Part shown: one piece after another, positions 1 through 11,700 of the stretch
Layout of the letters: each line of letters opens with the position of its first letter
How positions within the stretch are numbered: position 1 is the first letter of the stretch
NCBI GenBank assembly: GCA_021464415.1
Contig: CM038465.1
Coordinates: forward strand, 18,383,839 to 18,447,838
Length of the DNA stretch: 64,000 nucleotides
Source of the DNA: Lonicera japonica
Lineage: Eukaryota; Streptophyta; Magnoliopsida; Dipsacales; Caprifoliaceae
Direction: 5' to 3'
Made by a program: the position numbers and the translations under genes
The notes under the pieces: generated by a model
Seen by the model: only the letters and a program-made list of their open reading frames with translations
Told to the model about the DNA's origin: nothing
The model's database searches: none

Positions 1-767
1 ATTTCTTTTGTAAATTGACTACTCTAAATATGCTTTCTAGTGTGTTCCTTCCTTTGTCTTAAATAAGGAAAAAAGTTTTGCGTGACAATGTTTTAAAAAA
101 AGATAAAAATTCATGAATAATATTTTTTTTAGAAATAACTGCTTAGATATCATTATCATTATGAAATAAGAGTTTATTTATCAATTGTGTTTTAAAATAA
201 GGGTTTTGACCTAGTGCAAACTGAAGTTTGCACAAAACACAATCAAAAAATATTAATGCAATTTGTTTATATATTTTTATGTTTCATTCATAAAAGTTTA
301 AAACAACGTCATATAAACATAAATACATCGTAATGTTTTATAAAATAAGGAGTGCAAAGTTAACTTTGCATAAATCTAAAAAAAATAAATTATGTGCATT
401 TTATTAATAAATAGGTTTAGAATATGTAATTTGTTAAAATTATTCCAAAATACTATCAATTAAACACTACTTTTATAATAATATGCTAAAAAACATCTAG
501 TGCAAACTTAATTTTGTGTAAATCCATAAAAAAAATACAATTTAAAAATATATTAGAAAGTTAACTTTGCACTCTTTTTGAAATTTTGTCAAATATAGGC
601 CCTTAATTTATAAAAATATTATTCCCTAATTCTTTGCAAAATTCAAACAAGTCATATTTTTCAATAGCCTGATTTTGCATATGATTTAAGGATATATCCA
701 TAAAAAAAAATAAACTTTACAATAGTAAACCTATAGCTAATGTCTTCTAACTTCGAGATAATACAAA
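1..767. repeat. AT-rich non-coding segment, left copy of a segmental duplication
   Basis: No coding sequence is visible. The segment matches about 54150-54975 in the same orientation. Examples are the shared 'gactactctaaa' start, the 'gtgcaaacttaactttgca' type phrases and the 'taggcccttaatttataa' stretch. The match continues beyond the Cassandra insertion that follows, so this is the left edge of a several-kb duplicated block (right copy about 54.15-60.2 kb). Many small indels separate the copies, which points to an old duplication. Confidence 0.75.
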
Positions 768-1303
768 TGTAACGACCTGGTCCCACCTCAGTACGATATT
801 GTCCACTCTGGGTAGCGTCCAGCCAGGCCTAAGTCCCTTAACATCTACCCTAACGGCTTCCCCCAACCCCTTAATATCTATCCTCACGGCTTCCCCCTAA
901 GAGAATCGACGTCCTCGTCGACACATCATACTCTGTAAGGTCCGCTCTGACACCATTTGTAACGACCCGGTCCCACCTCAGTATGATATTGTCCGCTCTG
1001 GGTAGTGTCTAGCTAGGCCTTAGCTCCGGAATATCTACCCTCACGACTTTATTTCTGGGAGCTCACGACCAGCTTCCCAGGGGGGTCACCCATCCTGGAA
1101 TTACTCTGGTTCTCTACTAGCTTAACTTCAGAGTTTTTATGGGATTCGAAGCCAGTGAGCCCCCAAAAGACCTCGTACTTAATTAGTAACCAATTCTTAC
1201 TTATATGGGTCTCCAAAGATCCCCCATCTTCCGATGTGGGATGCCCCTTTTGAGTTACAATTCCTCCTCCCAAGAGAGTACTCCTCGCTCGTGGGGCGTC
1301 ACA
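768..1303 (-). mobile_element. Cassandra-type TRIM retrotransposon, partly deleted
   Basis: On the minus strand a complete LTR runs from 1303 to 958, with TGTGACG and CGTTACA ends. It is followed at 955-939 by a primer-binding site, TGGTGTCAGAGC, close to the initiator tRNA-Met complement TGGTATCAGAGC. After a short internal stretch comes a second copy of only the last part of the LTR (about 850-768), so the 3' LTR has lost its start. The full LTR contains a 5S rRNA-like block, the hallmark of Cassandra. The duplicated locus at 54960-54980 (atacaaatatct) lacks the insert and serves as an empty site. ACAAA borders the insert on both sides, but the right copy overlaps the ACA end, so the exact target duplication is ambiguous. 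There is no protein-coding capacity; such elements depend on other retrotransposons for movement. Confidence 0.88.
1071..1148 (-). other. 5S rRNA-like segment inside the Cassandra LTR
   Basis: Read on the minus strand, this block resembles the 3' half of plant 5S rRNA. It has an AACTCTGAAGTTAAGC-like stretch, then AGGATGGGTGACC, then CTGGGAAG, in the order and rough spacing of the 5S internal promoter region and 3' stem. It has many changes and no separate terminator-bounded gene, so it is the known 5S-derived part of Cassandra and not a functional 5S gene. Confidence 0.85.
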
Positions 1304-2118
1304 AATATCTAAATTAAGAACTTAAACTGAATTTTTAATACTAAAGCAAGTTCATATCTTCAGTTCTCACTAATTGATATTTGCACTTCTTCACATGTAA
1401 TTTGATTCTTGTTTAATCTTAACTCGTTCACATTCTGATACTTTTTTTATTTGTGCAAATAAAAGAAGGAAACAACGAGGAATCAATAAACAATATATAC
1501 ACAAACCAAGTGGCAATGGAAAAGGGAACAAAAAAAATCATAAATTAAGGAAGTATAAAAGGAGATCCATTATAATTACTTGCATGTCTTGGCAAGGAAG
1601 TGCATGAGTGCATCACACGAGGAAACAAAATTATTATGTAAATCTTAGTTAATAATTGAGTGTGTACATATTTTATTATAATATCTTTCATACTACCGTC
1701 TTGTGGTCTTATGCTGTTTCTTTTGATTGATATTTTTACTTAACGGATATTGGTTAATTGTTAAGATAACGAAGCATGTGCGAATAAGAGTTTTTTTACT
1801 CAATAAATAGTCACTCATTTAGACCTGAATCGATAGCACAAAAACATGACAAAAACCAACACGAGTACAACTCGAACTGACCTTCCAAAATTGCATAGCA
1901 TAAATAAATAGCGTAATAGTATAAGCTATTTAAAACATAAATAGCGTTATAATTAAATAAATAAAAAATAATATTATAATAAAGAGCATTAATAAAAATC
2001 AATTAAAACATAAAAATAATAAAAACATAAAACGATAAGTAACATACCTTCAACATACATAAAAGTTTCAAACATAGCAAGGAAAGAAGGAGAGAAAAGA
2101 CATTTACCTAGAGTCTGT
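1304..2118. repeat. Non-coding duplicated segment
   Basis: No gene is seen. The segment matches 54965-55053 and then 57412-58110; the right copy is interrupted by a ~2.4 kb insertion. Shared phrases include 'ggaaacaacgaggaatcaat', 'ggagatccattat' and 'cttgcatgtcttggcaag'. The 63-codon open frame on the minus strand at 1811-2002 is AT-rich chance sequence. Confidence 0.65.
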
Positions 2119-2885
2119 TTGAGGAGAGAACCACCACCTAGGGTTCAATGCTTCCAGCACAGAGAAGGAGAAGAAAGCGTCGTACTTTTTTTATTTCAAA
2201 ACAGCCTCACTTTCAATCAAAACCATAAATCCACCTGTTTGATCGCATTAAACCACAATCATTATGTGGATTATTCCAGCAAGCCCATTTCTTTGGGTCA
2301 ATCATGTGCTCTTAGATTATTGGGCCAAAACCCATTTAATTTTCATTTTCGTTTTCCCCCAAAAAATTGGAACTTTGGGTTCATCTTTGGGCCTTATTTT
2401 AAAACAGTCTAGGCCCAATTATTTGGGTCAAGATATCAGCTATTTTAATGGAGCTTCTTTGTACACTAATTTTGTTAAAAAAAAGGCCCACAAACTATTT
2501 TAATGGAGCTTCTTTGTACACAAATTTTGGACAGTGGGCCTCCACCAAAGCCTTGCTTCACAAATAATTCTAAGAGCCCTCTTCAGCCATTGTTGAAAAG
2601 GCAAGAAAAAAATGTTAAAGTTGGCTTCTTCTTCCTCACCTCTTTTGTCTAAGAACTCTCTTAGTCTTACTAGTGAGTTGAGTTTTAACACAAAAGTTAA
2701 AAGAAAAAGAAGAAAGAAGCCGGGGTCGGATTGTCGTAATAAGAAGTATTGGGAAAAAAATTTAGCTTGTAGTGCGGATCTCAAACAGGTGCTTGCCCTC
2801 TACCACACCGAACATATATCCAAGACTGAAGCCACAATTATGCTCAAGCATTTGCCCGAGGTTCCCAAATCCATTGGCTAGCTCA
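2119..2885 (+). pseudogene. Unrecognised open segment with 89-codon ORF, duplicated at 58.1-59.0 kb
   Basis: The segment is less AT-rich than its surroundings. At 2612-2881 it holds an ORF of 89 codons with a Ser-rich start, a basic KRKRRKK stretch and a C-terminal part ending LPEVPKSIG. The product is not recognised. The right copy (58126-58975) keeps the same text, but a 4-nt length difference near the start of the ORF and a stop codon break the frame there. That argues against present coding constraint in at least that copy. It may be an old gene fragment or part of a repeat. No intron signals or full-length domain are visible. Confidence 0.3.
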
Positions 2886-2929
2886 TCATTCCTTATATTT
2901 TGGACCACGTGTTTAAATTCATGTGGTTA

Positions 2930-3346
2930 TCAGGATTCATTCATTTGACACAAAATGATAACTAATCAGCTATTGTTACCCTTAACGAATATGGTCATTG
3001 TTAGACCAGTTAATTTTTGTTTATTAAATTAAGAAATGATTTGTAACTATTTTAGTATCTATAGATGTTTATCCTTGGTAATTTTAGTCATTCATTCATC
3101 TTATTCTAGTGAAAAAACAAATGGAATTTTTTATTTTTAAAAAAGAAAAATTATTTTCTTTACAAGAACTATTGGGTTGTGTTGTCATGTCCCACGACAA
3201 TAAAGTGAATCGTATATGAATATGAGAACTCACCTAATATCTTATCAGGTAGTGACAAAATTTACACTAATTCTTTAAGACCCCAAACGAAACTGACATG
3301 AACTCACTCGTCGACGGTTTATGGTAAAACCCTTTGTATATTAATA
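2930..3346. repeat. Dispersed repeat block (alpha), copy 1
   Basis: A ~420-bp block with the markers 'ttgacacaaaatgataac', 'cccttaacgaata', 'ccttggtaattttagtcatt', 'gtgacaaaatttac' and 'aaacccttTgtatattaata'. The same block, in the same orientation, is at about 5640-6052, 7538-7960, 35598-36040 and 59010-59395. It is part of the ~1.9 kb unit that precedes both TNL genes. No coding potential. Confidence 0.8.
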
Positions 3347-3347
3347 A

Positions 3348-4328
3348 CTAGGATATACCCGTGCCATCTGGCACGGTTTATTAAATAATAATTGATAATA
3401 AGATAAAAATGAGTAACATGTGATGAATCTAAATAAAAAATATTAGGTTCAATATATCTTCATGTAAAAAAAAACTAAAAGTAGATCGAATTGGACCGAC
3501 TTGTTTTTAATTTTTAAAGAATCTTTTAATCATATGTTAATCTGGGCAAAATATGTTCTTAAAAAATTAAACTCAATGCCATATGTGAAAATAATTCAAT
3601 CACGTCTCTTGGTATGATTTGAAAATAGTTCAAAAATTTGACTGATATATTGTAAATACTCCTAAAAACGACATACTGAAATGATAAATAATGTACGAAC
3701 GCATAAAGTACATCCTTAAATGTTACTCGACAATTTTTATTAATTTTTTTACATAATTCTATAATCATGATAGATCTCGTTTAATTGATCTTGATTATTA
3801 GATTTTAAATATTAAGTTTTGAACTTTTTATTTTAAGTTATGACGTTTTTAATGTAGAAAAAATAATTGGTATGTGAGAGTTTATTGTGTGTATATTAAT
3901 CTTGATTAGTAGATTTAAATATTAAATTCATAGTTATGTAGTTATGATAGATCTTTTTTAATTGATCTTGATTAGTAGATTTAAATATTAAATTTTTATT
4001 AAATTTCTTGATTAGTATATTTTAAATATTAAATATTAAGTATTAATTTTTTTAATTTAAGATGAATCTTGTTTAATTTATCCTGATTAGTATATTTAAA
4101 TATTAAATTTTTTGATGAGTAGAGTTTAAATATTAAATTTTGAATAAGTCATGGCATTTTTAATGTAAAAAAATTTATTGGTGTGTGAGAGTTTACTTTG
4201 TGTATATTATTAGTGTTAAATGTTACTCAATAATTTCTATTTTTATTTTTACATAATTCTATAGTCATGATGGATCTTATTTAATCGATCTTGATTAGTA
4301 GATTTTAAATATTAAATTTTTATTAAAT
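3348..4328 (-). mobile_element. Helitron-like insertion; 3' terminus at the left end
   Basis: Read on the minus strand, the left end shows a stem-loop (CCGTGCC-AGAT-GGCACGG), a short spacer and CTAG followed by T. This is the structure of a Helitron 3' end inserted between A and T. The related loci at 6050 and 36025 run straight through 'ttaataatttt' at this point, so they are empty sites. The inside is built from repeats of a ~60-130 bp phrase ('ttgatcttgattagtagat', 'taaatattaaattt'), at least seven times between 3780 and 4320. The opposite TC end is not clear, and about 160 bp of flanking unit sequence seems lost on that side. It is non-autonomous: no Rep/helicase coding is present. Confidence 0.6.
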
Positions 4329-6212
4329 TTGGTGGAAGAATAATTCATGTTTAATGAAAAAGTTACTTTAATGAGCTAAATATTAAATGTTGTAGGGTCT
4401 CTTTGTAAATACAAATCAATTATTATTATATATAGGCTGGAGATATTGGTATCCCCAAAATACTTGGTAATGCTTTCATTTTTCATTCGATTATTCGCAC
4501 ATGAGTAAGGTGTTTTGTTACTTGATTTTTAAGAATCGACCATAAACTTATATATTCGATCCTTGATAACCGAGTAAATTATTGTCAAGTAAATGTTCTA
4601 TATACTCGGTACTAGTTTTTCAAATTTGGCTTCTTCTATCGGAGAGATTGGATGGTGATGGTGGTGGTGGTGAAAATTGACATTAGTTGGATTAATTAGG
4701 ATTAATTAGGGGTGTGAAAGGTTTAAGCGTGGTGAGTGCAAATAACCAAAAGTGCTCTTTTTTGGGTGAGAGTAGAACCAATAAATTGGTCGGGTGCATA
4801 TAATAGCCACCAAAATAAATGCTCAAATATGAATTTTTAATCCAACCAAACAAATTAAAACCTCTTTCAAAGAGACTAAATAATAATAAGAGTAGTACTA
4901 GTAATGTTGGTAACTATATCTACATAATCATATAAGACAGGACTAATTTTATTGCTTATTTTACCTTGCGGTTTCTTTTTTCATTTAAAAACATACTCCC
5001 AAGAAGATTCGAATCTTAAACATTTTACAAAATAATATGCACACCTCATCCGCTCCACCATTTAACATTCTTCTTTTATATTTTGGTTTGAATTAAATAT
5101 ATCTAAGTAGTACATATATCACATGCATCGCATGTGATAATCTAGTATGTAGGAAAATGCTTACCTCACGGATCGTGAACCCAATTGAATTTGACGTACC
5201 AATTTCCACCACATACCTTTTCCATGTTTGGACGCGTATTCAGCCCTATGTTATGAACTACATACTTCTATCCCATAATTGTATTATTTATATTTTATAC
5301 CGTTATTAAACATATTTTTATTAATTGCTTTTTAATTTTTACCGAATCTTTTTATTATTTTCTAAACCATAGAATAAATAGTAATTACTTAGACTCTTAT
5401 ATATATATACAAATTTAGTGTCCTACTCCTATGGGTCAGTGGCCGGGATACACTAATAAGCTACAAGGCTACAATCTACTTTAAAACATATTTGCAATAG
5501 ATGTTTTCAGTCTTTCTTTTTGTAATCTAGTTAATTAGTTTTATAGTAAAAATTAGACCTATTAGAATCACACGTTACACGATAAGATTATGCGAACTGG
5601 CACAAAGTTATAAGTTAATAGTTGGATGCTTAACTAATTCAGGTGGTTATTCGTGTTTACTCGTTTGATACAAAATGATAACATATTGGCTACTGTTTAC
5701 CCTTAATGAATACGGTTACCTAAGACCACTTAATTTTTGATTACTACAATTAATGTTCATTAAATTAAGATATGATTTGTACCTATTTTAGTATTTATAG
5801 ATGTTTGTCCTTGGTAATTTTAGTCATTCACTCATCTTATTCTAGTGGAAAAAAAAGATTTTAAAAAAACTTATTTCCTTTACCACTATCGGATTGTGTC
5901 GTGTCACACGACAATAAATCAATTTGTATACAAATATAAAATCTCACCTGATAGCTTATTGTGACAAAATTTACATGAATTCGTTAAGATCCAAAATGAA
6001 ATTGGCACGAACTCACTTGTTGAAGGTTTAAGGTAAAACCCTTCATATATTAATAATTTTGGGGAAAATCAATTTTATTACTTTAGAGAGGTTATAAATT
6101 AATAGAGTTTTAGTTGAAAAAAATATATTTTTTAACTTACTTATTTTTAATAAAGCTGTCTTCCAAGAGATTTTGATTTAAGCTAGATGAAGTTGCGTCG
6201 AATTTTTTTTAT
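4329..6212. repeat. Tandem ~1.9 kb unit, copy A
   Basis: The unit starts with a block 'ttggtggaagaataattcat', runs through 'ggagatattggtatcccc', 'ataatagccaccaaaataaa' and 'cagccctatgttatgaac', and ends with the alpha block. The next copy (6213-8117) follows directly at an offset of about 1890-1898 bp. Partial copies lie at 35256-36320 and 59560-62660. No genes are visible in it. Confidence 0.8.
5117..5145 (+). mobile_element. Helitron-like 3' terminus in repeat unit A
   Basis: A perfect stem CACATGC-atc-GCATGTG is followed by ataat and CTAG, then T. This fits a Helitron 3' end on the plus strand. The equivalent position in unit B is 6997-7026, where the hairpin is decayed, and in the right block 62340-62370, where only CTAG remains. 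The element's 5' end is not identified. Confidence 0.5.
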
Positions 6213-8117
6213 CTCTGATTTGGTGGAAGAATAATTTATCTTTAGTGAAAAAAATTACTTTAATGAGCTAAATATTAAATATTGTAGGGTCTCTTTGGTA
6301 AATACAAATCAATTATTATTATTATATAGGGTGGAAATATTGGCATCCCCGAAATACTTTGTAACACTTTCATTTTCATTCGATTATTCACAATTGAGTA
6401 AGGCGTCTGTTACTCAATTTTTAAGGATCGAGTGTAAACCTATATACTCTATCCTTAACAACCGAATAAATTATTGTCAAGTAAATTGCCTATATATTTG
6501 GTACTAGTGTTTCAAATTTGGTTTTTTCAATCGTAGAGGTTGGATGGTGGTGGCAGTGGTGAAAATGATTGACATTAACTGCATTAGTTAGGATCAATTA
6601 AGGGGTTAAAGGTTTAAGTGTGGTGAGTGCTAATAACCAAAAGAGCTCTTTTTGGGATGGTAGTAGAACCAATAAATTAGTCGGGTGCATATAATAGCCA
6701 CCAAAATAAATGCTCAAATATGAACTTTTTAATACAACCAACCAAATTAAAACCTCTTTCAAAGAGAATAATAATAAGAGTCAGTAGTGTTGGTAACTAT
6801 ATTTATATAATTATATAAAGATGGGATTAATTTCATTGCCTATTTTACCATGCAGTCTCTTTTTTCTTTTAAAAATAAGCTTGCAAGAGACTTCGAACCT
6901 TAAACCTTTTACAAAGTAATATACTCCTTATCCACTCGATCCACTATTTAACATTCTTCTCTTTTAGTTTAGTTTGAATTAAATATATCCAACTAACACA
7001 TGCATAACATGTGATTGACAGTCTAGTATGCAGGAAAATGCTAGCCTCACGGACCGTAAAACCAATTGAATTTGACGAACCAATTTCCACCACATATCTT
7101 TTGCATGTTTGGACATGTATTCAGCCCTATTTTATTAATTACATGCTTTTATCCCATAATTGTATTATTTATATTTTAAACTGTTATTAAACATATTTTT
7201 ATTAATTGCTTATTAAATTTTACCGAATCTTTTTATTATTTTATAAACCATAGAATAAATAGTAATTACTTAGACTCTTATATATATATATATATACAAA
7301 TTTAGCGTCCTATATACTCCTACGGGTCAGTGGCCAAGATAAACTTATAGGCTACAAGGCTGCAATCCACTTTAAAACATATTTGCAATAAATGTTTTCG
7401 GTCTTTCTTTTTGTAATCTAATTGATTAGTTTTATAGTAAAAATTAGACCTGTTATAATCACACGTTACACGATAAGATCATGCGAACCGACACAAAGAA
7501 GTTATAAGTTAATAGCTGAATACTTAACAAATTCAAGTGGTTATCAGTGTTTACTCGTTTGACACAAAATGTTAACAAATCGGCTGCGGTTTACCCTTAA
7601 TGAATACAGTCACCGTAAGACCGCTTAATTTTTGTTTTAATAAAATTAATGTACATTAACTTAAGATATGATTTTTACCTATTTTAGTATTTATAGATGT
7701 TTGTCCTTGGTAATTTTAGTCATTCACTCATCTTATTCTAGTGGAAAAAAAAAAGATTTAAAAAAAACTTATTTCCTTTACCACTATCGGATTGTGTCGT
7801 GTCACACGACAATAAATCGATTTGTATACGAATATAAAATCTCACCTGATAGCTTTTTGGGCAGTGACAAAATTTACATGAATTCGTTAAGATCCAAAAT
7901 GAAATTGGCACGAACTTACTTGTTGAAGGTTTAAGGTAAAACCCTTCATATATTAATAATTTTGGGGAAAATCAATTTTATTACTTTAGAGAGATTATAA
8001 ATTAATAGAGTTTTAGTTGAAAAAAAAATATTTTTTAACTTACTTATTTTTAATAAAGCTGTCTTCCAAGAGATTTTGATTTAAGCCAGACGAAGTCGTG
8101 TTGAATTTTTTTTATCG
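6213..8117. repeat. Tandem ~1.9 kb unit, copy B
   Basis: The second full copy of the unit, diverged from copy A by many substitutions and small indels. It includes a Helitron-like end ending in CTAG at 7023-7026. The open frames at 6295-6507 and 7668-7934 are not conserved in the other copies and are rejected as genes. Confidence 0.8.
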
Positions 8118-8206
8118 TAAATTTGGTGGAAGAATAATTCATACAAAAATTACTTTGATGGGATAAATATTAAATAGTGTAGCTTCTCTTTGGTAAATAC
8201 AAATCA

Positions 8207-8253
<47 letters not shown>

Positions 8254-8450
8254 GTAGTGGAGATACAGGCATTCATAAAATTCTTTTCTTGATAACACAT
8301 TTACTTTTATAATTAAATAAAATATCTATTACTTAATTTTTAAAAATTGAGTGTAAACCAATAAACTCTATCATTGACAACCGAATAAATCATCTTCAGG
8401 TAAATGGCCAGTAAACTCGGTACTAATTTTTCAATTTTGGTTTCTTCTGT
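8118..8450. repeat. Truncated third unit with (ATT)n expansion
   Basis: The start of a third tandem unit. At 8208-8252 the short ATT run seen in the other copies is expanded to about 14 uninterrupted triplets. The unit then decays into the promoter region of TNL1. Confidence 0.75.
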
Positions 8451-8748
8451 GGGAGAGTAAATGGTCTATTTTGGTGCGTCAACAAGTTATTGACTTTTAG
8501 CTGGGTCTCACGTACTTCTCATCTGGGCCGTTGAAGGATAAAAACTTGTACGGTTGTGATTGCTTGCTTGTGTAATGTTTGAGTGGAAAAAGACGTAATG
8601 TATAATTTATGTTGTTAAATTATTATATACTCGGCCGGCTCATATATGTTTTCTTAATAATTGAGATCAGACTGAGAAGGGCAGTTTGCATCTTTTTAAA
8701 CTCAATTAATCTAGCTTTGCCTCGGTCCAGAAGCAAAAGCAAGTAACA
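8451..8748 (+). promoter_or_regulatory. Putative promoter and 5' leader of TNL1
   Basis: From about 8665 to the ATG the sequence is related to the region upstream of TNL2 ('gactgagaagggcag', 'aactcaattaatctagc', 'ccagaagcaaaag', 'aagtaacaatgg'), so it is probably transcribed leader. Two TTGAC cores typical of WRKY binding (W-box) sites lie close together at 8477-8495, one on each strand; no equivalent pair is obvious upstream of TNL2. A TATA-like run (attattatatactc) lies near 8620-8632. Functional assignment is inference. Confidence 0.4.
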
Positions 8749-11700
8749 ATGGGTAGCCAAATCAAAGAAGAAGAACCAGCCTTTTCATCATCTTCTTATC
8801 TGGTGGGGGAGCCTTCTAATAATCATGGTCGTCATGGGTGGAAGTACGACGTATTCTTAAGCTTTCGAGGGGAAGACATTAGGAAGACTTTTGTCGATCA
8901 TCTCTACTCTGCTCTCCACAAGAGAGGGATTTTCACTTTCAAGGACGACGAGAGGTTAGAAAGAGGGAGATCGATAGCACCCGAACTCCTCCAAGCCATC
9001 GAGCTTTCAAGGTTTGCAATCGTAGTTTTCTCCAAAAACTACGCCTCTTCATCTTGGTGTTTGGACGAGCTTGCCAAGATCATGGATTGCCATAACAATA
9101 ACACATACATGGCGGCACAATTAACAGTTATCCCTATCTTCTACGATGTCCAGCCTTCAGATGTATGGAAACAGGAAGGGCATTTTGGGGAAATGTTTCT
9201 CAACCACGATTCTGACAAGGTCCCAATCTGGAGACAAGCTCTTAGAGACGCAGCTAACTTATCTGGCTGGGATTTGAAGAACTTTGCTAATGGGTAAGTA
9301 ACTGATAATTATATTTAACACACTTGCCCATATATAACATCTTATTTAAATCTGTCACTTAAAACCTTTAGTCAGTCTTAATTAAATTTTAGACTTATTT
9401 ATGAAAAACTACTCAATCTGATGATTCAATTACAATATTTAATTTATTTTAGGAATGTATCTGATCGATGATTCAATTTCCTAGCAGCACAAACTTAGTA
9501 TCCATGCTTTAAGTGGGACTAGGTTTGCTCTAATACCATACGCCCGCCACGGGTCCTTCCTTCTGAGAGATGGATACTCTCAAGTTATCATTTAGGTTCA
9601 TTGTGCACGAATATAAGGCTAGGACACCTTTGTTATATTATTCTATAAGGCTTTGATTTCCCGACATAGGATTTACAGATTAACACACCCTTCAGTTGTG
9701 ACAAAATTTTGATCCAAGCACGTTGACTAAATATAATGAGTGACGTGGAACCCATGTAGCTATTGGGCATGAGACATGGGTGAATCACCTGCGTATATAG
9801 GGGCGGACCCAGGATTTTTCGACGGGGTGGGTTAAGTTCAAGCAATTAATGTTATAAACAACCAAAAAATAAATAAATTTGAAGGCTCGTTTGATTTAAC
9901 CGTGGAAGTACTTTTCACATTATCAAAATAATAAACAACTAGTGAAATATTATTTTATTTTATTAAAAAAAGAAGAAGTGGTTGTTATCTAAAAGGCATT
10001 TATTACTTAGACCAAACATTGTTACATGTTGCTAAAGTGTTTTAAAATGTGCGTGAAAGACCGAAGAAAAAAAGAGAGTAGGACTTGAAGTTTGAGATAG
10101 AGAATTGCATTTTATTCCTTTATTCTAAATTAAGATTTCATTGTTAAATAATTTATCTTTTAGACAATTTATGTAACAATTTTTACATACCAAAAAATTT
10201 TGTATGGCACAGTATATTACCAAAAAAATCAAGCTTAAAGAAAAAAAAAACAGTGAGCATTTATAGGTATATGCAAACCAAAACAAACTCAAAAACTATA
10301 ACTAAATAAAGAACAAAAATAAAATAAAAAATACTCTCACATCAACATTTCAAGCATATGCATTTATAGATATATCCAAATGAACGGAATCAAATCTTAA
10401 TCAATAGATTATCAAAAGCAAACCACAAGAAGCCAGACTACATGTAAATATATATATATATATATATATATGAAATACTCTTACATCAATCAACAAATTT
10501 CAGCATATACATGTTTATTTATAGGTGTATACAATTTCATTTCTAACAAAAAGCCAAAAATTAAGCCTGTTAGCAAAGGAAAGCAGACTAAAACAAGCTC
10601 AGAACTATAACTAAATATCTACACAATACCCAATTAAAAATTCCACACAATATCCGATAGTGGTCATTTGGTATTTTGGTACAATTGGTAATGATACAAT
10701 ATCCAATCAAAATTGGCACCGTTCACAATCGATTACTCCCAGTAGCACATGCAAAGGATGATAACATTTATGGGATTGTAAGATTAACCCCACAAATAGT
10801 ATAAATGGGTTGAGTTTAAGTTCGAGTTGTTAGGTATGGTGGTGGTGATCTAGTGGGATTCAAAAAGGAAAGAAAGAGATGGCGCCGTATGAAACCCTAA
10901 AGTTCTCTCTTAATCTGAACCATCCGTTATTTTGGTAGTATTGTGGGACATTTGATATTTTGCAACAATTGATAATGATACGGTACGGTATACCATGGTA
11001 TATATCAATATTTTGGTACGGTACACTATACCATCAGTATTGATTTTCAGTACAGTACCGTGCCATAATATTTCGATATGGTAAAAATACTGATCAATAT
11101 TGTACCATTTCCAAATTTCAGTACAATTTAGTAATGGTATGGTTATGGTATGGATTGGTTCAGAAATTGTGGTACAAAAATCCACCCCCACTCGTACCCC
11201 AGCAAAGTTATTGTACGTAGGAAACTAGTTCACTAGCCTGTTGACAAATCCCCGTTGCCGCCATGGTCTGCCCCCTTCTCCTCCTCCGGCAACTTCTATT
11301 TCTTCGATGCCTGTCACAGATTAAAGGTTTGGATCAAATACAATAAACTAGTGCTTGAGAATGGTCCAACATTGGTATTTTGAGTCCAATTTTTTATTTT
11401 TATTTTAAGTTTATTACTATTCACACTCAAAATGGATATTCTTCCGGAACTATTTTTAGGGACATTTTACAATGCGTATTTTGTGACAATATTGATGCAT
11501 TAAGGATAATTTTCGCAGTGGAATAGTCAAACGCTTTCATGAAAATACCATTGTTATCATACTCGAGTTGGTTGCAGTCACGTACTTGAAACATAATCTA
11601 TCGATTAGTGTTATATTTTATTCATGCATAATTTTGTTTATATGAAAGGTAGCATTAATGTGATTCAATAATTCTTATTTTATTGGTAAATATAAAATTA

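Noticed and set aside
1049..1273. 74-codon minus-strand frame
   Set aside because: It lies wholly inside the Cassandra LTR over the 5S-like block; LTR sequence, not a gene.
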